This document shows positions 11,464 through 23,959 of a DNA stretch of 64,000 bases, piece after piece. Position 1 is the first letter of the stretch; each line of letters begins with the position of its first letter. The stretch is taken from the NCBI GenBank assembly GCA_030278955.1, contig JAOANR010000003.1:58645628-58709627 (forward strand), given 5' to 3'. Source of the DNA: Hygrophila difformis (Eukaryota > Streptophyta > Magnoliopsida > Lamiales > Acanthaceae). The position numbers were made by a program, and so were the translations under genes. A model generated the notes under the pieces. It worked only from the letters and a program-made list of their open reading frames with translations. It had not been told where the DNA came from and made no database searches.

Positions 11464-12478
11464 AATCACCAAATCTACTATATCACATCAAAAAATTGAA
11501 AGTTCAAACTGACGACAATTATAAATTCCAACCCAGGACCATACATCTCACATAACTAAATTAATTAAAAATTTAAATTTAATATAATTGTATCACATAA
11601 ATTTCTAGTTTACTTCTACAATAAATACTAATATACACTACATTAAATACGGTCTATCGCCACATAAATACCATGGTCAAAATGCCATGATGTGAAATAA
11701 ACATTCATTACAATAAATAATAAAATATATATTATAAAAAATTTAAAAATAACAAAATAATAAGTAGAATTAATTGTATTAATAATAACATCAAGAATTA
11801 ATTAAAACATCTAACCTCAAATGAAAAATTAAATAATTAAATCTAAAAAATAAATTAAATTTTGACGGACAAAAAATATTGTGACGGACAATAAAAAGGA
11901 AAGTGAGACATAATTAAACAGTTGGATGAAGTATTCTTTAATTTAATTTTAAAAAAATAGAAAATAAATACAAAACCTAAAATAAGCCATCAAAAGGTGA
12001 CCATTGCAACTTTTTAGGCCAGCGAGTGAGAGAGTGTGGCGAGTGGCGCACACACGCCCGTTGAGACGTTGACTTGGTCAATTTAGCCTAAAAAATCAGC
12101 CCGAATTCCTGATTGTGGCTTAATTTTATAATTCAATCTTTCATGGCCCAAAAGTGAATTATATGTCTATTGATGGTCTAAAAAAATCTTTAACTCGACT
12201 ATAAACTATGCAGATATAACGTTTTAAAATTAAGTAATTTTTGAATAAATGTTTAATATATCAATTGTTTTTTTTATTATAAATGTATGTGAATATATAA
12301 GATATGTAAATAGGTTTGTAGTATTAACTACGTAATTGTTAGTCAATCATTCTATTTATGTTTAATTTGTTTTATTATGATAAATTTGTTATTTATAGTT
12401 TTTTAAAAATCTTTTTAATAATAGACACTGTAATCAGAGCTAATTAGGAACAATTAAAGTGAGTGTTTGGGTGATTCA

Positions 12479-12653
12479 ATTTTTTTTTTCTTAACAATCT
12501 ATACAAGCTATGAAATTAGTGGTAGGAACTCGTACTACACAAATTATAAATAGACAAAAGGGTGGGATATCCGGATGAGAATCGAATCGAACTCTAAACC
12601 TAAAGGTTGAGAGTCAGGAAAATTAACTACTAGGTCAAATCCTCCTCATCCAT
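12479..12653 (-). mobile_element. SINE, family S2, copy 3
   Basis: A complete S2 body on the minus strand, with the A tail appearing as a T run at 12480-12489. Target duplication GGGTGATTCA at 12469-12478 and 12654-12663. Confidence 0.88.
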
Positions 12654-12711
12654 GGGTGATTCATATTTTGAAATAACTTAACACAGTCCTTATATACTAA
12701 ATGCATCGAAT

Positions 12712-13225
12712 AGGGGTACTGACTTACTCAAGTGGTTACGTTCTTATCTTTTAACTTTATAATTGGAAGTTCGATTTTTCGGAAAAAAAACCCATTTAGT
12801 CCCATAAGTTTTTTAAATTTCCAAAACAGTCCCACAACTATCGAATTAGACAAATCCGTCCCATAACTACCCTAGTCTTAGCCGAACCCGTCCATGAACC
12901 GGTTTTTTTGCCAATCATTGCCGAACCCATCCCATAACTTCCCTAATGGAGGGATGGGTTCGGCAATGATTAGGATAGTTATGGGATGGGTTCGGCGATG
13001 ATTTACGAAAAAACCGGGTTCATGGACGGGTTCAGCTAAGATCAGGGTAGTTATGGGACGGATTCGTCTAATTCGATATTTGTGGGACTGTTTGGGAAAA
13101 TTTTTAAAATTATGGGACGATATGAGTTTTTTTTCCTCGATTTTTCATTCAGCTCCATATCCCTCATCTTTGTAATCTATATGGTACGAGCTTCTACCGT
13201 CCTTTACTGGCTTCGGCTTTGCTTA
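12712..13225 (+). mobile_element. SINE, family S2, copy 4, split by a foldback MITE
   Basis: The 5' part (12712-12780) ends in the box B region, and the 3' part (13147-13225) continues with the S2 body and tail. The gap is exactly a foldback element and one copy of its target duplication. The outer duplication is no longer clear. Confidence 0.75.
12781..13136. mobile_element. Foldback Mutator-like MITE, family F1, copy 1
   Basis: 356 bp. It starts GGAAAAAAAA and ends TTTTTTTTCC, and almost the whole length forms two inverted arms rich in CCCATAAC/GTTATGGG motifs. Perfect 10-bp duplication TCGATTTTTC at 12771-12780 and 13137-13146. A 9-11-bp duplication and long inverted arms point to a MULE-mobilised MITE. 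Compare 37453-37806. Confidence 0.88.
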
Positions 13226-13228
13226 AAA

Positions 13229-14087
13229 CACATATAAAATCAGCAACTACTAATCAACCAATCATTTTCCAACAATTAATTTATGACATGTAAATATGTA
13301 ATGACTTTGCAAGTCAGACAAAAGAGAGCCATTAATCACGACCTTGTCAAGCAGACATGATTCATTCACTAAACTTAGTTTTGTCTTTCTTTGGGTTCAA
13401 AGAATATTGAACTCCTACCGACCCACAGAATAACCAATCTATTTGATTTTTGACTGATTAGATAATTTGCAATATTTAACCAAAGTTTTATAAACTCTTG
13501 TAAATATAGATAATTATTTTTTGATAGGTTTATCCATTTAATTTCATAGCTTGAAATTATTATCGAGCCTTAAAAAATTTAAGAAATCCCTTCCATTACC
13601 AAAACAATTACTATTTCAATAAGGATGTTATTGTTATTGTTACATAAAAATTTAAACGTTTAGGGTTCAAAATTTAATCCATGATAATTTTTTTAATTAA
13701 TTATATTTTTATTTATTTTATATTAATAATGTTGTATACAATGTATCTATTCAATTATGTAGTATAAATTAAAAGGCTGAATTGTTTAAATCCGCAGCAT
13801 TTCAAAACGACTTACTATTGATGTGTACTTATAAGTTGTTTTAATTTTTTTTTTTAAATTAAAAAATAAACGTTGTGGAAGATCCTTGCTACAGATTTAC
13901 TAATGGGAATGTGCATCATACAAGAGAATATGCCTGCGTTGAATTTTTAATTTTCCCATAATTAAACAATTTAACTTGCATCATGATTTTCAAGTCAAAC
14001 CTTAAATTTTGATTAAGTTTACCTTTTCAGTTTTTTTCATCTTCTTCCTTTTTTTGCATATTGAAATTGCGAATTGAAGATATATAG
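13229..14087. other. AT-rich spacer, nothing recognised
   Basis: AT-rich sequence with no ORF above background and no terminus that I can assign. Confidence 0.5.
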
Positions 14088-14089
14088 TA

Positions 14090-14346
14090 CTCCTCTGTTT
14101 TTTTAAATCTTCTCCACTTCTATGTTTTACACTTTAATGCATATTTTTAACGATTAATATCTCCAATTATATATAACAAAAAATTATAAAAATTTAATTT
14201 TTCTAAAACTATGTGATTAGTCGAATCTAACAATATCTTGTATAACTATATTTTATCTTATATAACTATGTTTAAAGTCAAATCAAACTTACTCAATGAA
14301 CAGTATTAACTATGTAAAGGGTAAACATATTAAAAAACGGAGGAGC
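14090..14346. mobile_element. Stowaway-like MITE
   Basis: Ends CTCCTCTGTTTTTTT and AAAAAACGGAGGAG are inverted, flanked by TA. The AT-rich interior matches the family. Confidence 0.75.
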
Positions 14347-14583
14347 TACCGTGAATGATAAGAATCTCACCACAATCAAATTATTATACTCCTATATTTT
14401 TAGACAAACGGTATAAAATTCATAATATACAAAAAAGTCGATCTAAATTTTATAAATCGATACCCAATACTCCAATGTTACCATTATATTGAGACGATTC
14501 ATGATGAACAAATAATTGCATATATTGGACAGATCCAAAAGGAGTGCACTTACACATATATTAGTAGTAAAATTTAAAGGGTT

Positions 14584-14757
14584 ACAAAAGGAACGATAAT
14601 TTGGTCTAGTAGTCAAGTCCACTAACTTCTAATCTTATGTTTGGGGTTCGATTTCTCATCCGGACCCCTTATTCCCCATTTATCTATTTATAATTTATGT
14701 GGCTTGAGTTTCTACACACCTTTGCCGACACCCGATTGTCCATTGTTAAAAAGAAAA
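14584..14757 (+). mobile_element. SINE, family S2, copy 5
   Basis: Box B-like GGGGTTCGATTTC, body TTTATAATTTATGTGGC and an A-rich tail. Target duplication TAAAGGGTT at 14575-14583 and 14758-14766. Confidence 0.85.
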
Positions 14758-14766
14758 TAAAGGGTT

Positions 14767-15294
14767 GTGAATTTTTTTGGCACTAGTTGGATTTCTCTAG
14801 AATATATTGAATGGGTGGATATTTTAGTATATGCACATTGAAAGAAGGCGATTGTTTAATATATTTAGCCAATAAAATCGAAAATATAATACTTAAAATA
14901 CTAAGACGATGAAATAAGATGTCAACAACAAAAACATTTAAAAAAACAACAACACATATTCTCTCAAACACAACAACATGAAATGAAATGAAAGTTCCAA
15001 ACTTATAATGCTTCCATTATACACCCACACAACATAAATTTGAATAAAACTTTAAGGCCATATATAATACTTATAATTGTACAAACAACAAAGTGATACT
15101 ACTAATAAATACTACTAAAGTATAACAATTAATTTAATCCCTACACACATAAATATAATAATGGGGACAACTTTGCATCTTTTGCTTAGTGAAGCAACCT
15201 CATTGTCTCCTTTTAAGAATATAATAAAACAACAAGAAAAAGTCCCTCTCAAATTCCAACCCCAAAACACACTACTTGTTGGGATTCATATAGG

Positions 15295-15353
<59 letters not shown>

Positions 15354-17218
15354 TGCCCATTTACAAGTTATTATGACTTCATTTGATTTTGATTGAGAAA
15401 TTTTAAAAAACAAAACAAAAAAAGGGTATGCATTAATTTTGTTTTGTTACATGTAAGTGACAATGACATAATGATTTTTGTATAAATAAACCAATTAAGG
15501 GGAGCAAACAAGTGACTCATTCGACACCCACAAAGAGAAGATTGGAAAATTGGAAAATCAAAGCAAGGACTAGTCTAAATTCAATTTATTATTACAACAC
15601 ACGCCATATGCTTTTTCTTCTCACAATAATGTAAGGTTTGTGTTGATTCCATGCAAGCAAAATTGATTATGCTTTTGCAAATTTTATGATGTATTATTAT
15701 GTACTAAATAATTAATGTTAATTGGATTAGGGTTACTTTAATATAATTGTGTGTATATCTTTTGAGTGGAGAGACAAAAGAGAGTGTAAAGGACAAACCA
15801 ATTGGATTGTGATTATGTGAGTGTCTGTCTGTCCAATTAGGCCAAACAGCTATATTTATTTACACACTAATTTGCATTTTGGTGAAAAGGAAATTTGGTT
15901 CCTTTGGTGATGATGCGACTCTTGAATCCTTTCAAGGGTTGCATTCTTAAATGTATATATTACTTTTAAAGAGATAAAGATCATAAAAAATAAAAATAAA
16001 AATTTTTGATTGTGTTTTGGGATAAGTTTGGGGTCAAATTATATGCAATACAAGAAAGATCTAAATTATTTAGTGATGAAATGATTTATAAGTGCTAGAT
16101 GAAATCACTCAAATCAACTATTCAATACAAAAAAAGTTTTGGTAGCTACAACTTCATATTCCACTCTAATAAAAAAGTAATTACTATGTTTTTAACTTAT
16201 GTTTTATATATCATTAGTTACATTTTATAATAACACCTAGGCATTATATATATTTACACTATAATACTATAATGACAATACTTTAGCAAATTTGTTAGCC
16301 CAATTGTCCATATTGACTACATATGATAACTGATCTGTCAAACGAAGTTTGTTAGTACTAAATATTTTTAGAGAATGCTTGCAATTTGTATATATATACA
16401 CATCACAAATGGAGGCTAAATGTTATTATTATTACACCTACAATGACATAATACCCAAAAATGCAACAAACTATGGTGTAATTACATTGACCATTTGGGG
16501 TCACCTACCGCAACCGATTCCTATACTTATAATTCACAATAAGGATGTGCACTTATAATTAATTACGGAGTACTTATATAGTATTTGCAATGAATAGTAG
16601 TATTCAGTTATATAAAAAATTGTAAAATGTAATGGAAAATTGTAAAATAATCATACATTCAGTGTTCACGTATGCGAAGTATTAAATAATCAGTATTCAA
16701 ATTCAAACTAAAATTCTAACAAAATATCGACTTAGTGGTTCATTAACTTGATTAATTCAGATTTTTTAGATTTTAAATCTAGATCTTATCATAGAAATCC
16801 CAAGTTTTTAAGTGAATTAACCACTAATTAACATCATATTATAGCCCATAGTGTTGTGTTCTAGACCCTTATTATTGAATAATTTATACTTTTAAGCGAA
16901 TTTGTTACTAACCTATCGAAAACTAAGTAATAATTTAGATTAGTATTGGGTTCAATGTGGCATAAAGATAACTGGTTATTAAAAAAAAGTAATAATTTAG
17001 GTTTTATTCCAATTTCCAATGTAGTCTACTTATTTGAGCTGTATATTTATGTTGGAACCCCTTTAGTTTACTACACATGTTATATGTAATGTTCATTCAT
17101 CTTAAATCAATTTTTAAAGGGTTTCAATATTTTGAAAAGTATGGACTTCTCAATCAAATCATCACCTAATTTTTGGAGTTATAAATTCAAATAACTTGCT
17201 GGAAGAATAGGATTGGTT
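14767..17218. other. Gene-empty AT-rich region
   Basis: Only short ORFs without domains, one of them made largely by the TA repeat at 15300. No RNA gene or transposon terminus recognised. Confidence 0.5.
15300..15349. repeat. (AT)n microsatellite
   Basis: About 50 bases of uninterrupted alternating A and T. Perfect repeats of this length are usually length-polymorphic. Confidence 0.98.
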
Positions 17219-17221
17219 TTA

Positions 17222-17683
17222 AAGCCCGTTTGGATTGATTTCTAGGGAGGTGCTTTTGGCTTTTGCTTCTGCCAAAAGCACTTCTAGTAGAAATTAGGTG
17301 TTTGTTTTGGCTTTTAAGAAAAAGCAAAATCACCTCGAAAAGCGAAAAAAGTGCTTATGGGAGAAGCAGCCCAGGGGTGCTTCTTCCAAAAGCAGAAGCC
17401 AAAAGCACATCGTAAAATGTGCAAGGACTTAAATACCCCCACTACTTAATATAAATTACACTATAAATATATCTTATTATCATATTAAGTAGCATGTCCT
17501 TTTTGGTAATTACCACAGTCTAAAAGCAATTTTCATTTTCATTCATCCAAACATATTTTTTAGAAAAAGCCGCTTTTCAAACATTCCATCCAAACACAAA
17601 AATTACATGCTTTTGCTTTTGACTTCTGCTTATGCTTCTACTTTTGGCTTCTGCTTTTTTCAAAAGCCAATCCAAACGGGCCC
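17222..17683. mobile_element. Tourist/PIF-Harbinger-like MITE
   Basis: The ends AAGCCCGTTTGGATTG and CAATCCAAACGGGCCC are inverted copies, flanked by TTA (17219-17221 and 17684-17686), the PIF/Harbinger target. The interior folds further through repeated CTTTTGGCTTCTGC motifs. There is no transposase. Confidence 0.88.
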
Positions 17684-17686
17684 TTA

Positions 17687-19082
17687 CTTTTTTCACAATA
17701 TAAGTAGTAATTAATGTTTGTAAAGGATTAGGTATAATTAACATTGATGACTTAAAAGGGCTAATAATTAATAATGGTAGCCCATGTGGAGGCCGAATTA
17801 CAAGAGTTGAAAAGTTTGGGTGATTTTGATTTTTGGCATCCCATTAATTATTAAATTGCGCCAAGAAAACATAATTTTATTTTAATAACGTCTAACTTAT
17901 TATACTTAATTTTAATATTTAATTATTATATTTTGTTATCAGTCACTTATTATTATTAATTTAATATAAGTAAAATTATTAAATGTATTTGCTAATTTAA
18001 TGAATTAAGTATGTTTAATACTTATACAATAATTTATATAAACTGATATCCAAAATTAAATAAAAGTAATTTTTTACTTATTTAGTAGTAGTGGCCAGTA
18101 ACAATAACTTTGTAACAATATAGTTATTATAATTACTAATTTATTTTAAATTTTCTTTTTAAATTTATAATTTCTTGATTAAAATTCAATGACTGAATTA
18201 TTCAGATTCCAAACTTTAAATTCACATTCTGTTCAATTTTAATGAATGAATATTAGTGTTAAACTAAGTGTGATTAGTACTTAAACCCATTATATTAACT
18301 TTAACTATTCTTTGGTATATGTACCTGTATGTATTTTTTTAAAAAAAACAGCTATGTTGTCCATGTGATTACAATCATGACATAACAAACCAAACAAGTG
18401 AATTTTTTATAAGTAGTGTAAAAAATTAAATGACATCACATTTTGAGTAAAAAAAAAATTAACATCATGGTGGAATTTTGGTCCCCATGCATAAGGCATC
18501 ACTCTTTTTCCTTATTTATTTTTTTGGAGCAATAATCATTTCTGAATATGGTTTTTTGCCTTTCCACCATGAAACTTAAGATCTATTGGACTCTGTGTGT
18601 GTGTTTTCTTATATACTTATATATATATATATATATATATATATTATCTTTTAATTTTAAAAACTTAATTAATTATAAAGAGAAAGGTCAAGCTATTTAA
18701 CTAACCTCCTTTCTTTATTTTCCTAATAAAAGAAAGAACAAAATTGAAATGTATTAGCAAATTTCCACTTCCAAGTAGTTGTGAAGAAATGAAGCATGCT
18801 ATGTTTCAGCATTTTAGTCAGCCAAAATTTCATATAATATAATATCATAATATATATATATAGATACAAATAATTAGGTGAAAGTTGTTGCATCAATAAC
18901 ATTAATTAGTTTGAATTAATCCCTATTTGAATGGACTTTTAAAAATTCCTTTTGTTTTTTTACTAAAAAATAAAAAAATATTTTAAAATATATTCAAATA
19001 AATGGTAATATTCTCTGACTTCGGCTCCTTAAAAAAATGGTAATATTTGACGATGTGAATGAACAAGCTTTTGTCATTCATC
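17687..19082. other. AT-rich spacer with an (AT)n tract
   Basis: No gene seen. It holds a perfect AT microsatellite at about 18619-18645. Confidence 0.55.
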
Positions 19083-19093
19083 TATGTCTTTCA

Positions 19094-19205
19094 GGTGGGC
19101 ATTGAAAGATTGAATGTCTTAAAGGAAAATTCTGCATACACAAAGATTCGAATTCGAAACCTTTGCTTAAGCTGAGCCTCATACCACTCAAGCAATTGCG
19201 TTTGG
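19094..19205 (-). mobile_element. SINE, family S1, copy 2 (partial)
   Basis: Minus-strand S1 with CTTAAGCAAAGG and a decayed box B (GTTTCGAATTCG). Target duplication TATGTCTTTCA at 19083-19093 and 19206-19216. Shorter than copy 1 at the 3' side. Confidence 0.8.
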
Positions 19206-19312
19206 TATGTCTTTCATTATTTTTGAAGCAATTATATTAAAGAAAAATACATAATTTATCATTTATTTTAATGAATTAAGGTAAATTATATCTTATAGCT
19301 ACCAATTTAATA

Positions 19313-19719
19313 CACGTTCCGTTCCTTTTTAGTTGTCTTTTTAGAAATTAAAAAATGTTCCACAATAGTTGACATTTTTAGGTAGTTATAGGTAGTTATG
19401 TTATGTTTATACTATATTGCCCTTCACTTTATATAAATGCTATTTGTTGATATTTTTTTTTATTTATTACTATTATTTTTGCTGAACAGCCTATACAGGC
19501 TAGGAAAGGGGTGGTGGAAGACCATGCCACACAAATTACAAAAATGGAATAAAAAGGGAGGGAAAGGGGCCGGTGGGAATCGAACCTCCAACCTTCCATT
19601 GACATTTATTAATAGTGAGTTTAGTTGAAGGGTAAAAATGTAAGTTTATGAGTTAATTAATGCAAACATTGATTATTGAAATTGACCTGAAAGAGACAAT
19701 TATTTAGGAACGGAGGGAG
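19313..19719. mobile_element. Stowaway-like MITE carrying a SINE
   Basis: Ends CACGTTCCGTTCC and GGAACGGAGGGAG are inverted, flanked by TA. It is closely similar to the copy at 22036-22295, which lacks the insert and so shows the empty site. Confidence 0.85.
19456..19598 (-). mobile_element. SINE, family S2, copy 6, inside the Stowaway element
   Basis: Minus-strand S2 with CAGCCTATACAGGC and box B (GGAGGTTCGATTCC on the minus strand). Flanks TTGATATTT and TTGACATTT are the target duplication with one mismatch. The tRNA-like 5' end is shortened. Confidence 0.85.
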
Positions 19720-20340
19720 TAATTATAGTACGAGTAGTTTACTAGAATGTAATAAGTGAAATGAAGCTCAAAAATTAAATGACTGAATTCAAAATAACTT
19801 TTATGTATATTTTCTAAATAAACTAGAAGTAACTTTAAACAGTATTTTTTAAAATTTTTTTTTTTAGAAACTGACATTTTAAAATTTAAAATTTAAATAA
19901 TTTAATCATTCAAACGTCCACTTTGATTGAATTTTATGAAAATTAATTGCAAGTCCACTTCAAACGCCAATTTACAAGCGAGAATAAATTTAATAATCAA
20001 AATATAAAACTAGTAAAAATAGACATCAAATGGCATCACTACGAGCTCTTCCAAAAAAAATAAAAATGGCATCACTACGACAGAATTAAACTAGTAAAAT
20101 GACGTACAAAGATGATTTATTTTTATTCCTCGAGCATATTCCATTGTCAAATCAATGTTCTCATTGTAATAATACTAGTAATTTCCAGCTTTGGAGGACC
20201 GCCATATCTAAAATCCCACAAGATAAATTCGTAATTAAACGGATCTAATAGAGGAGAGGTCAATTATGAATTTTTTCCATCACTTAAACAAGATATTAGG
20301 ATTGAACTTATGTGAACTCAAAATAATAATAGTACTAATA

Positions 20341-20456
20341 CCAACAGCAGTAGAGTTGAATGGATGGGGTTCTAGTCGCTTAAGTAAGGTCTCGGGTTCG
20401 AGCCTTGTGTATACAAAAAAACTGCTTTGAAAGAGACACTCTTAATTGCCTTGCAG
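20341..20456 (+). mobile_element. SINE, family S1, copy 3 (3'-shortened)
   Basis: Starts CCAACAGCAG like copy 1 and has box B GGTTCGAGCC. Target duplication ATAGTACTAATA at 20329-20340 and 20457-20468. Confidence 0.88.
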
Positions 20457-20526
20457 ATAGTACTAATAATAATCTCTCTCACAAAATAAAATAAATATCG
20501 ACAGGCGAATTTATTTCATACATTTA

Positions 20527-20550
20527 ATATATATATATATATATATATAT
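20527..20550. repeat. (AT)n microsatellite
   Basis: About 24 bases of perfect AT alternation. Confidence 0.9.
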
Positions 20551-20691
20551 TTTTCCACAAACAAAGCACCCATACAATAGAACAGGATGTCAACCAAAAC
20601 CGACATTAAGGTCTCACGTTAGTTTTATTGTGGAATCAACAAGAAGCACAATTGTCAATAATACATACACGGATACACACAAACATAGATA

Positions 20692-20956
20692 CTCCCTCCG
20701 TTCTTGTGAAACTGAAACGTTTTACTTTTTGCTACTGAAACGTTCTTGTGAAACTTTGATTCAAACTTTTATCATAGTTATATAAGAAAAACTATAGTCA
20801 AGTAGGATCTTGTTGGATTCGTCTTATTTTGACGTTTTAGAATATCAACTTTTTATAATATTTTTTGTGTACACAATTTAAGTTATTAATCGTCAAATAT
20901 ATGCATTGGATTACGTGTTGGTGGTGAATGGTGCAGTTTTAAGAAATAAGAGGCAG
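20692..20956. mobile_element. Stowaway-like MITE (diverged right end)
   Basis: The left end CTCCCTCCGTTC is preceded by TA. The right end is a looser inverted match ending AGGCAG before TA. The interior contains the family motif GGATCTTGTTGGATTCGTC. Confidence 0.6.
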
Positions 20957-21384
20957 TATATGTATAACAGATGAGACCCAGAAAACATATACTACTAGTA
21001 TAGAATATATAGATAGGTGGGAAGTAGGCAGCAGCAACTGTTGGTAATATAAAGCAAGTTCAAGGGGGAAGAGGGTAAATGTATCATATAGAAGTACAAT
21101 ATATGTATGGCTGCTGCTGGTCCACAAAAAAACTCAACTGTTGCTAGCTGTGGGCTTATGAAGGAGTAGTAATTAGCTTTGTAAGCAAACAGTACTGTAG
21201 TAGACACAATAAATAGACCTTGAATAATAGTAGTAATAATACTACTAAGTGTGAATTGAATTGGGCCATTTGTTTGTACACACAAAAAAGTACGTTACTC
21301 TCATCAAGGTGGATGCTACCTATACAATACAGTACACACTATTTCACATTCATCATATATAGTAATTGTATTTGGAATCCCATC
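20957..21384. other. Spacer, nothing recognised
   Basis: Short ORFs on both strands lack any domain signature. Confidence 0.45.
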
Positions 21385-21392
21385 CCTGATTG

Positions 21393-21650
21393 CAGTGGCG
21401 GACGCAGGAATTTCTCACAGGTAAGGCCAAAGCCTGGAGGCGTGAAGCTGCGGCGATGCATAGAAAACTGAAGCCTGAAGTTGCCGAGATGGGGCTGCAA
21501 CACTGTGTAAAAGACTGAAACATGAAGGTTTGGAGATGGAGTTCTTTAAAAGATGAATCCTAAATTCAAAATGCCATATACTAATATTTTTTTTTCAATT
21601 TGAGAGGTGGGGCCAAAGCCTTAGCTGGCCTTAGTGTAGGTCCGCCACTG
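21393..21650. mobile_element. hAT-type MITE, copy 1
   Basis: Ends CAGTGGCGGAC and GTCCGCCACTG are perfect 11-bp inverted repeats. Perfect 8-bp target duplication CCTGATTG at 21385-21392 and 21651-21658. 258 bp, non-coding. Related to 38757-38863. Confidence 0.92.
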
Positions 21651-21658
21651 CCTGATTG

Positions 21659-22033
21659 TGATGAATGATGCATGAAACAAAAAAAAAAGAAAAAAGTGAC
21701 TAGCAACCTTTGGTCGTTAAAACTAGAGTAAAATTTTTTTTAAAAAAAAAACCCGTAAAAATTAAATTTTATAGTTAGTGACGCTTTTAGTAGTGTATAC
21801 CAGTAGTCTAGACTCTAGATACAACTAAAAATCAATGAAATAAATTTTTTAAACCTAAAAAAGTTATATTTGACCTTGTGCACTTATGGTGCATCTACTT
21901 ATTATCTCTGATCCCAACATAGTTTATCACAAGGCTTTTATTTTTGCCACCACCAATATATCTAATTCTAGTATAGAATTTCTCAATTTTTGTTACACTA
22001 CTGACAATATTTTATGGATCCACTGCAAACATA
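21659..22033. other. Spacer, nothing recognised
   Basis: A-rich runs and short ORFs only. Confidence 0.45.
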
Positions 22034-22035
22034 TA

Positions 22036-22295
22036 CTACCTCCGTTCCTTTTAGTTGTCTTTTTAAAGATTAAAAAATGTTTCACAATAGTTGTCATTTT
22101 TTGGTAGTTATATAGGTAGTTATGCTATGTTTTTACTATATTGTCCTTCACTTTACATAATGCTATTTGTTGGCATTTATTAAGAATGAGTTTGGTTGAA
22201 GGGTAAAAATGGAGTATAAATTTATGAGTTAATTAATGCAAACATTGATTATTGAAATTGAGCTGAAAGAGACAACTATTTAGGAACGGAGGGAG
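22036..22295. mobile_element. Stowaway-like MITE
   Basis: Ends CTACCTCCGTTCC and GGAACGGAGGGAG, flanked by TA. Nearly the same sequence as 19313-19719 without the SINE. Confidence 0.88.
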
Positions 22296-22401
22296 TAATA
22301 GTATTACACAAAACACACCTGAGCTGCATATGGAATATCGATAGACATACTACATTATGCATGGTTGTATACATTCCATGATCATGTTAGGAGACAATAT
22401 A

Positions 22402-22655
22402 CTCCGTCCATTTTTTTTTTAAAGTCTAACATTACTGTTCATTATAGCACTTTGACTTTTATTTTTGTTATAGTTATAGAAACACAAAATATAGCCAAGT
22501 GAGATCTTGTTGGATTCGTCTCATCTTGTAGTTTTTAAATCAAGTTTTAGAATTTTTATTTGTACCGAATTTGAGTTATTAATAGTTGAAAATATATATT
22601 GGTATACATGCAAATGAGAAATGTTACACTTAAAAAGAACACAAAAGGGAGAAAG
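22402..22655. mobile_element. Stowaway-like MITE
   Basis: Ends CTCCGTCCATTTTT and AAAAGGGAGAAAG, flanked by TA, with the family interior (GAGATCTTGTTGGATTCGTC). Confidence 0.75.
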
Positions 22656-22660
22656 TATAT

Positions 22661-23900
22661 AATACCGAAATGGCGGCCTCTACTTGCCTTGGGAGGCAAC
22701 TTGGGAGGGTTTTCAGTTTTGGTTGACTTGTTTTAAGGGCTTCTTATTACACGGTGCAAAAACGGCCACGGAATTGTGCCCGCCAAATCCAAATGAGCTC
22801 GAGATGGCTGCAAGTTTTTAATTTGCATGTAAGGTGGGTAACATTATTGTTTCCACATTAAAAAACACACAAGTTTTTATTCCAAAAATATTCATTGGAT
22901 GCCTGAATGCACACGACACCAAGTATGTATCCTTCATCGATCTTTTTGTCTGGAGCCAGCCAAATCAAAATATCCAAAGTTTGGCATTTAGATATGAAGT
23001 ATGTCATGGTGTGGACCATATCATTAATAATTGTGATTTTATATATCAGACCCGTTGAATTCCAGGGAGGAGTTAAGACAAGGATAAGATAACGTACCAA
23101 CATCATCATCATGATGTTGTTTCTTTACATTTGGGACAGTGCCGACGATGGTGACTTCAGGTTCCAGTCCTGCAGCATTGAACAATGGAGAATTAGGATA
23201 TCATCACTTTAGGGTGATGCCAAAATTTCAAGCAATGGCTTGGCTTCTAAGTTCTAATCAATGCTACCGGGATCGTGATCTTAACTTGGATTAGTTTGTC
23301 TTTTCAAGATAGAGATCGTAAGATTGAATTAAGATGTTAAGATACTACGGACCGAATTTAAACAAATATATAAAACCAATTATACATATTAACAAGTGAA
23401 AAAATAACATGAATATAAATAAAACACTATAAACAGTCAAAAATAAAATTCAAGACCGATTTTATGATAAACACAAGATTACGGGAACATTTCAAATTTT
23501 GGTAGGATAAGATTTGTGAGATTCTACTAAATTTAAGATCCTACAAAGATCTGAATCGTTATTAAGAAATGAGATCCTAGAATTACAAGATACTAAGATC
23601 AAGATCCAGATCCTAATAATTATAGTTCCCACACTTGCAGCTCCATATCTGTGTCCAATCTGTGACTTGTAAACAAAGTTGAAAAAACAACCTCAGAAAG
23701 GTTACCTAGGATGAACTGGCTGTTGAGATTTTCCACCTTAGTATAGTTTACCCTTTGTCCCTGATGATTGAATTGGGAACAAAAATGGACTCATTTTCTT
23801 GTATCCCTTTTTGTACCAATGCTTCAACTGAAGTGCTACATCCCACCAACGCTCCTATTCACAACTTTGCCTAAATGGGGAACTGATGAAATCTCGAAGA
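22661..23900 (-). pseudogene. KAS I-like pseudogene, copy psi1
   Basis: Remnant of a beta-ketoacyl-ACP synthase I gene at the 3' end of the tandem array. On the minus strand the last exon (about 22810-22730) still reads SSFGFGGHNSVAVFAPC but misses the stop seen in the other copies. The exon before it (about 23175-23105) carries the EPEVT and TVPNVKKQHH block with a base missing near its start. A stub of the exon with the second catalytic His lies near 23640-23670. A fragment of exon 3 (about 23880-23790) sits directly beyond it, so exons 4-5 and most of exons 3 and 6 are deleted and exons 1-2 are not seen. It cannot encode an enzyme. Confidence 0.85.
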
Positions 23901-23959
23901 AAATGCCCGATCTTGCTTTGCCTCACAATGATGCGTGTTTTTGGTCATCTGAATGATCG

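Larger units (their letters stand above)
10737..12196. mobile_element. Non-autonomous Mutator-like element with long terminal inverted repeats
   Basis: The two ends (GAGTTAAATATTTTTTTAGG and its inverted counterpart) match over roughly 190 bases, including TTCACTTTTGGGCCATGAAA in both arms. The flanks GACCGTAAA (10728-10736) and GACTATAAA (12197-12205) look like a 9-bp duplication with two mismatches, as expected for MULEs. There is no transposase ORF. A Stowaway MITE and an S2 SINE are nested inside. Confidence 0.85.

Noticed and set aside
15161..15376. ORF with a long Tyr-Ile run
   Set aside because: The run is produced by the AT microsatellite.
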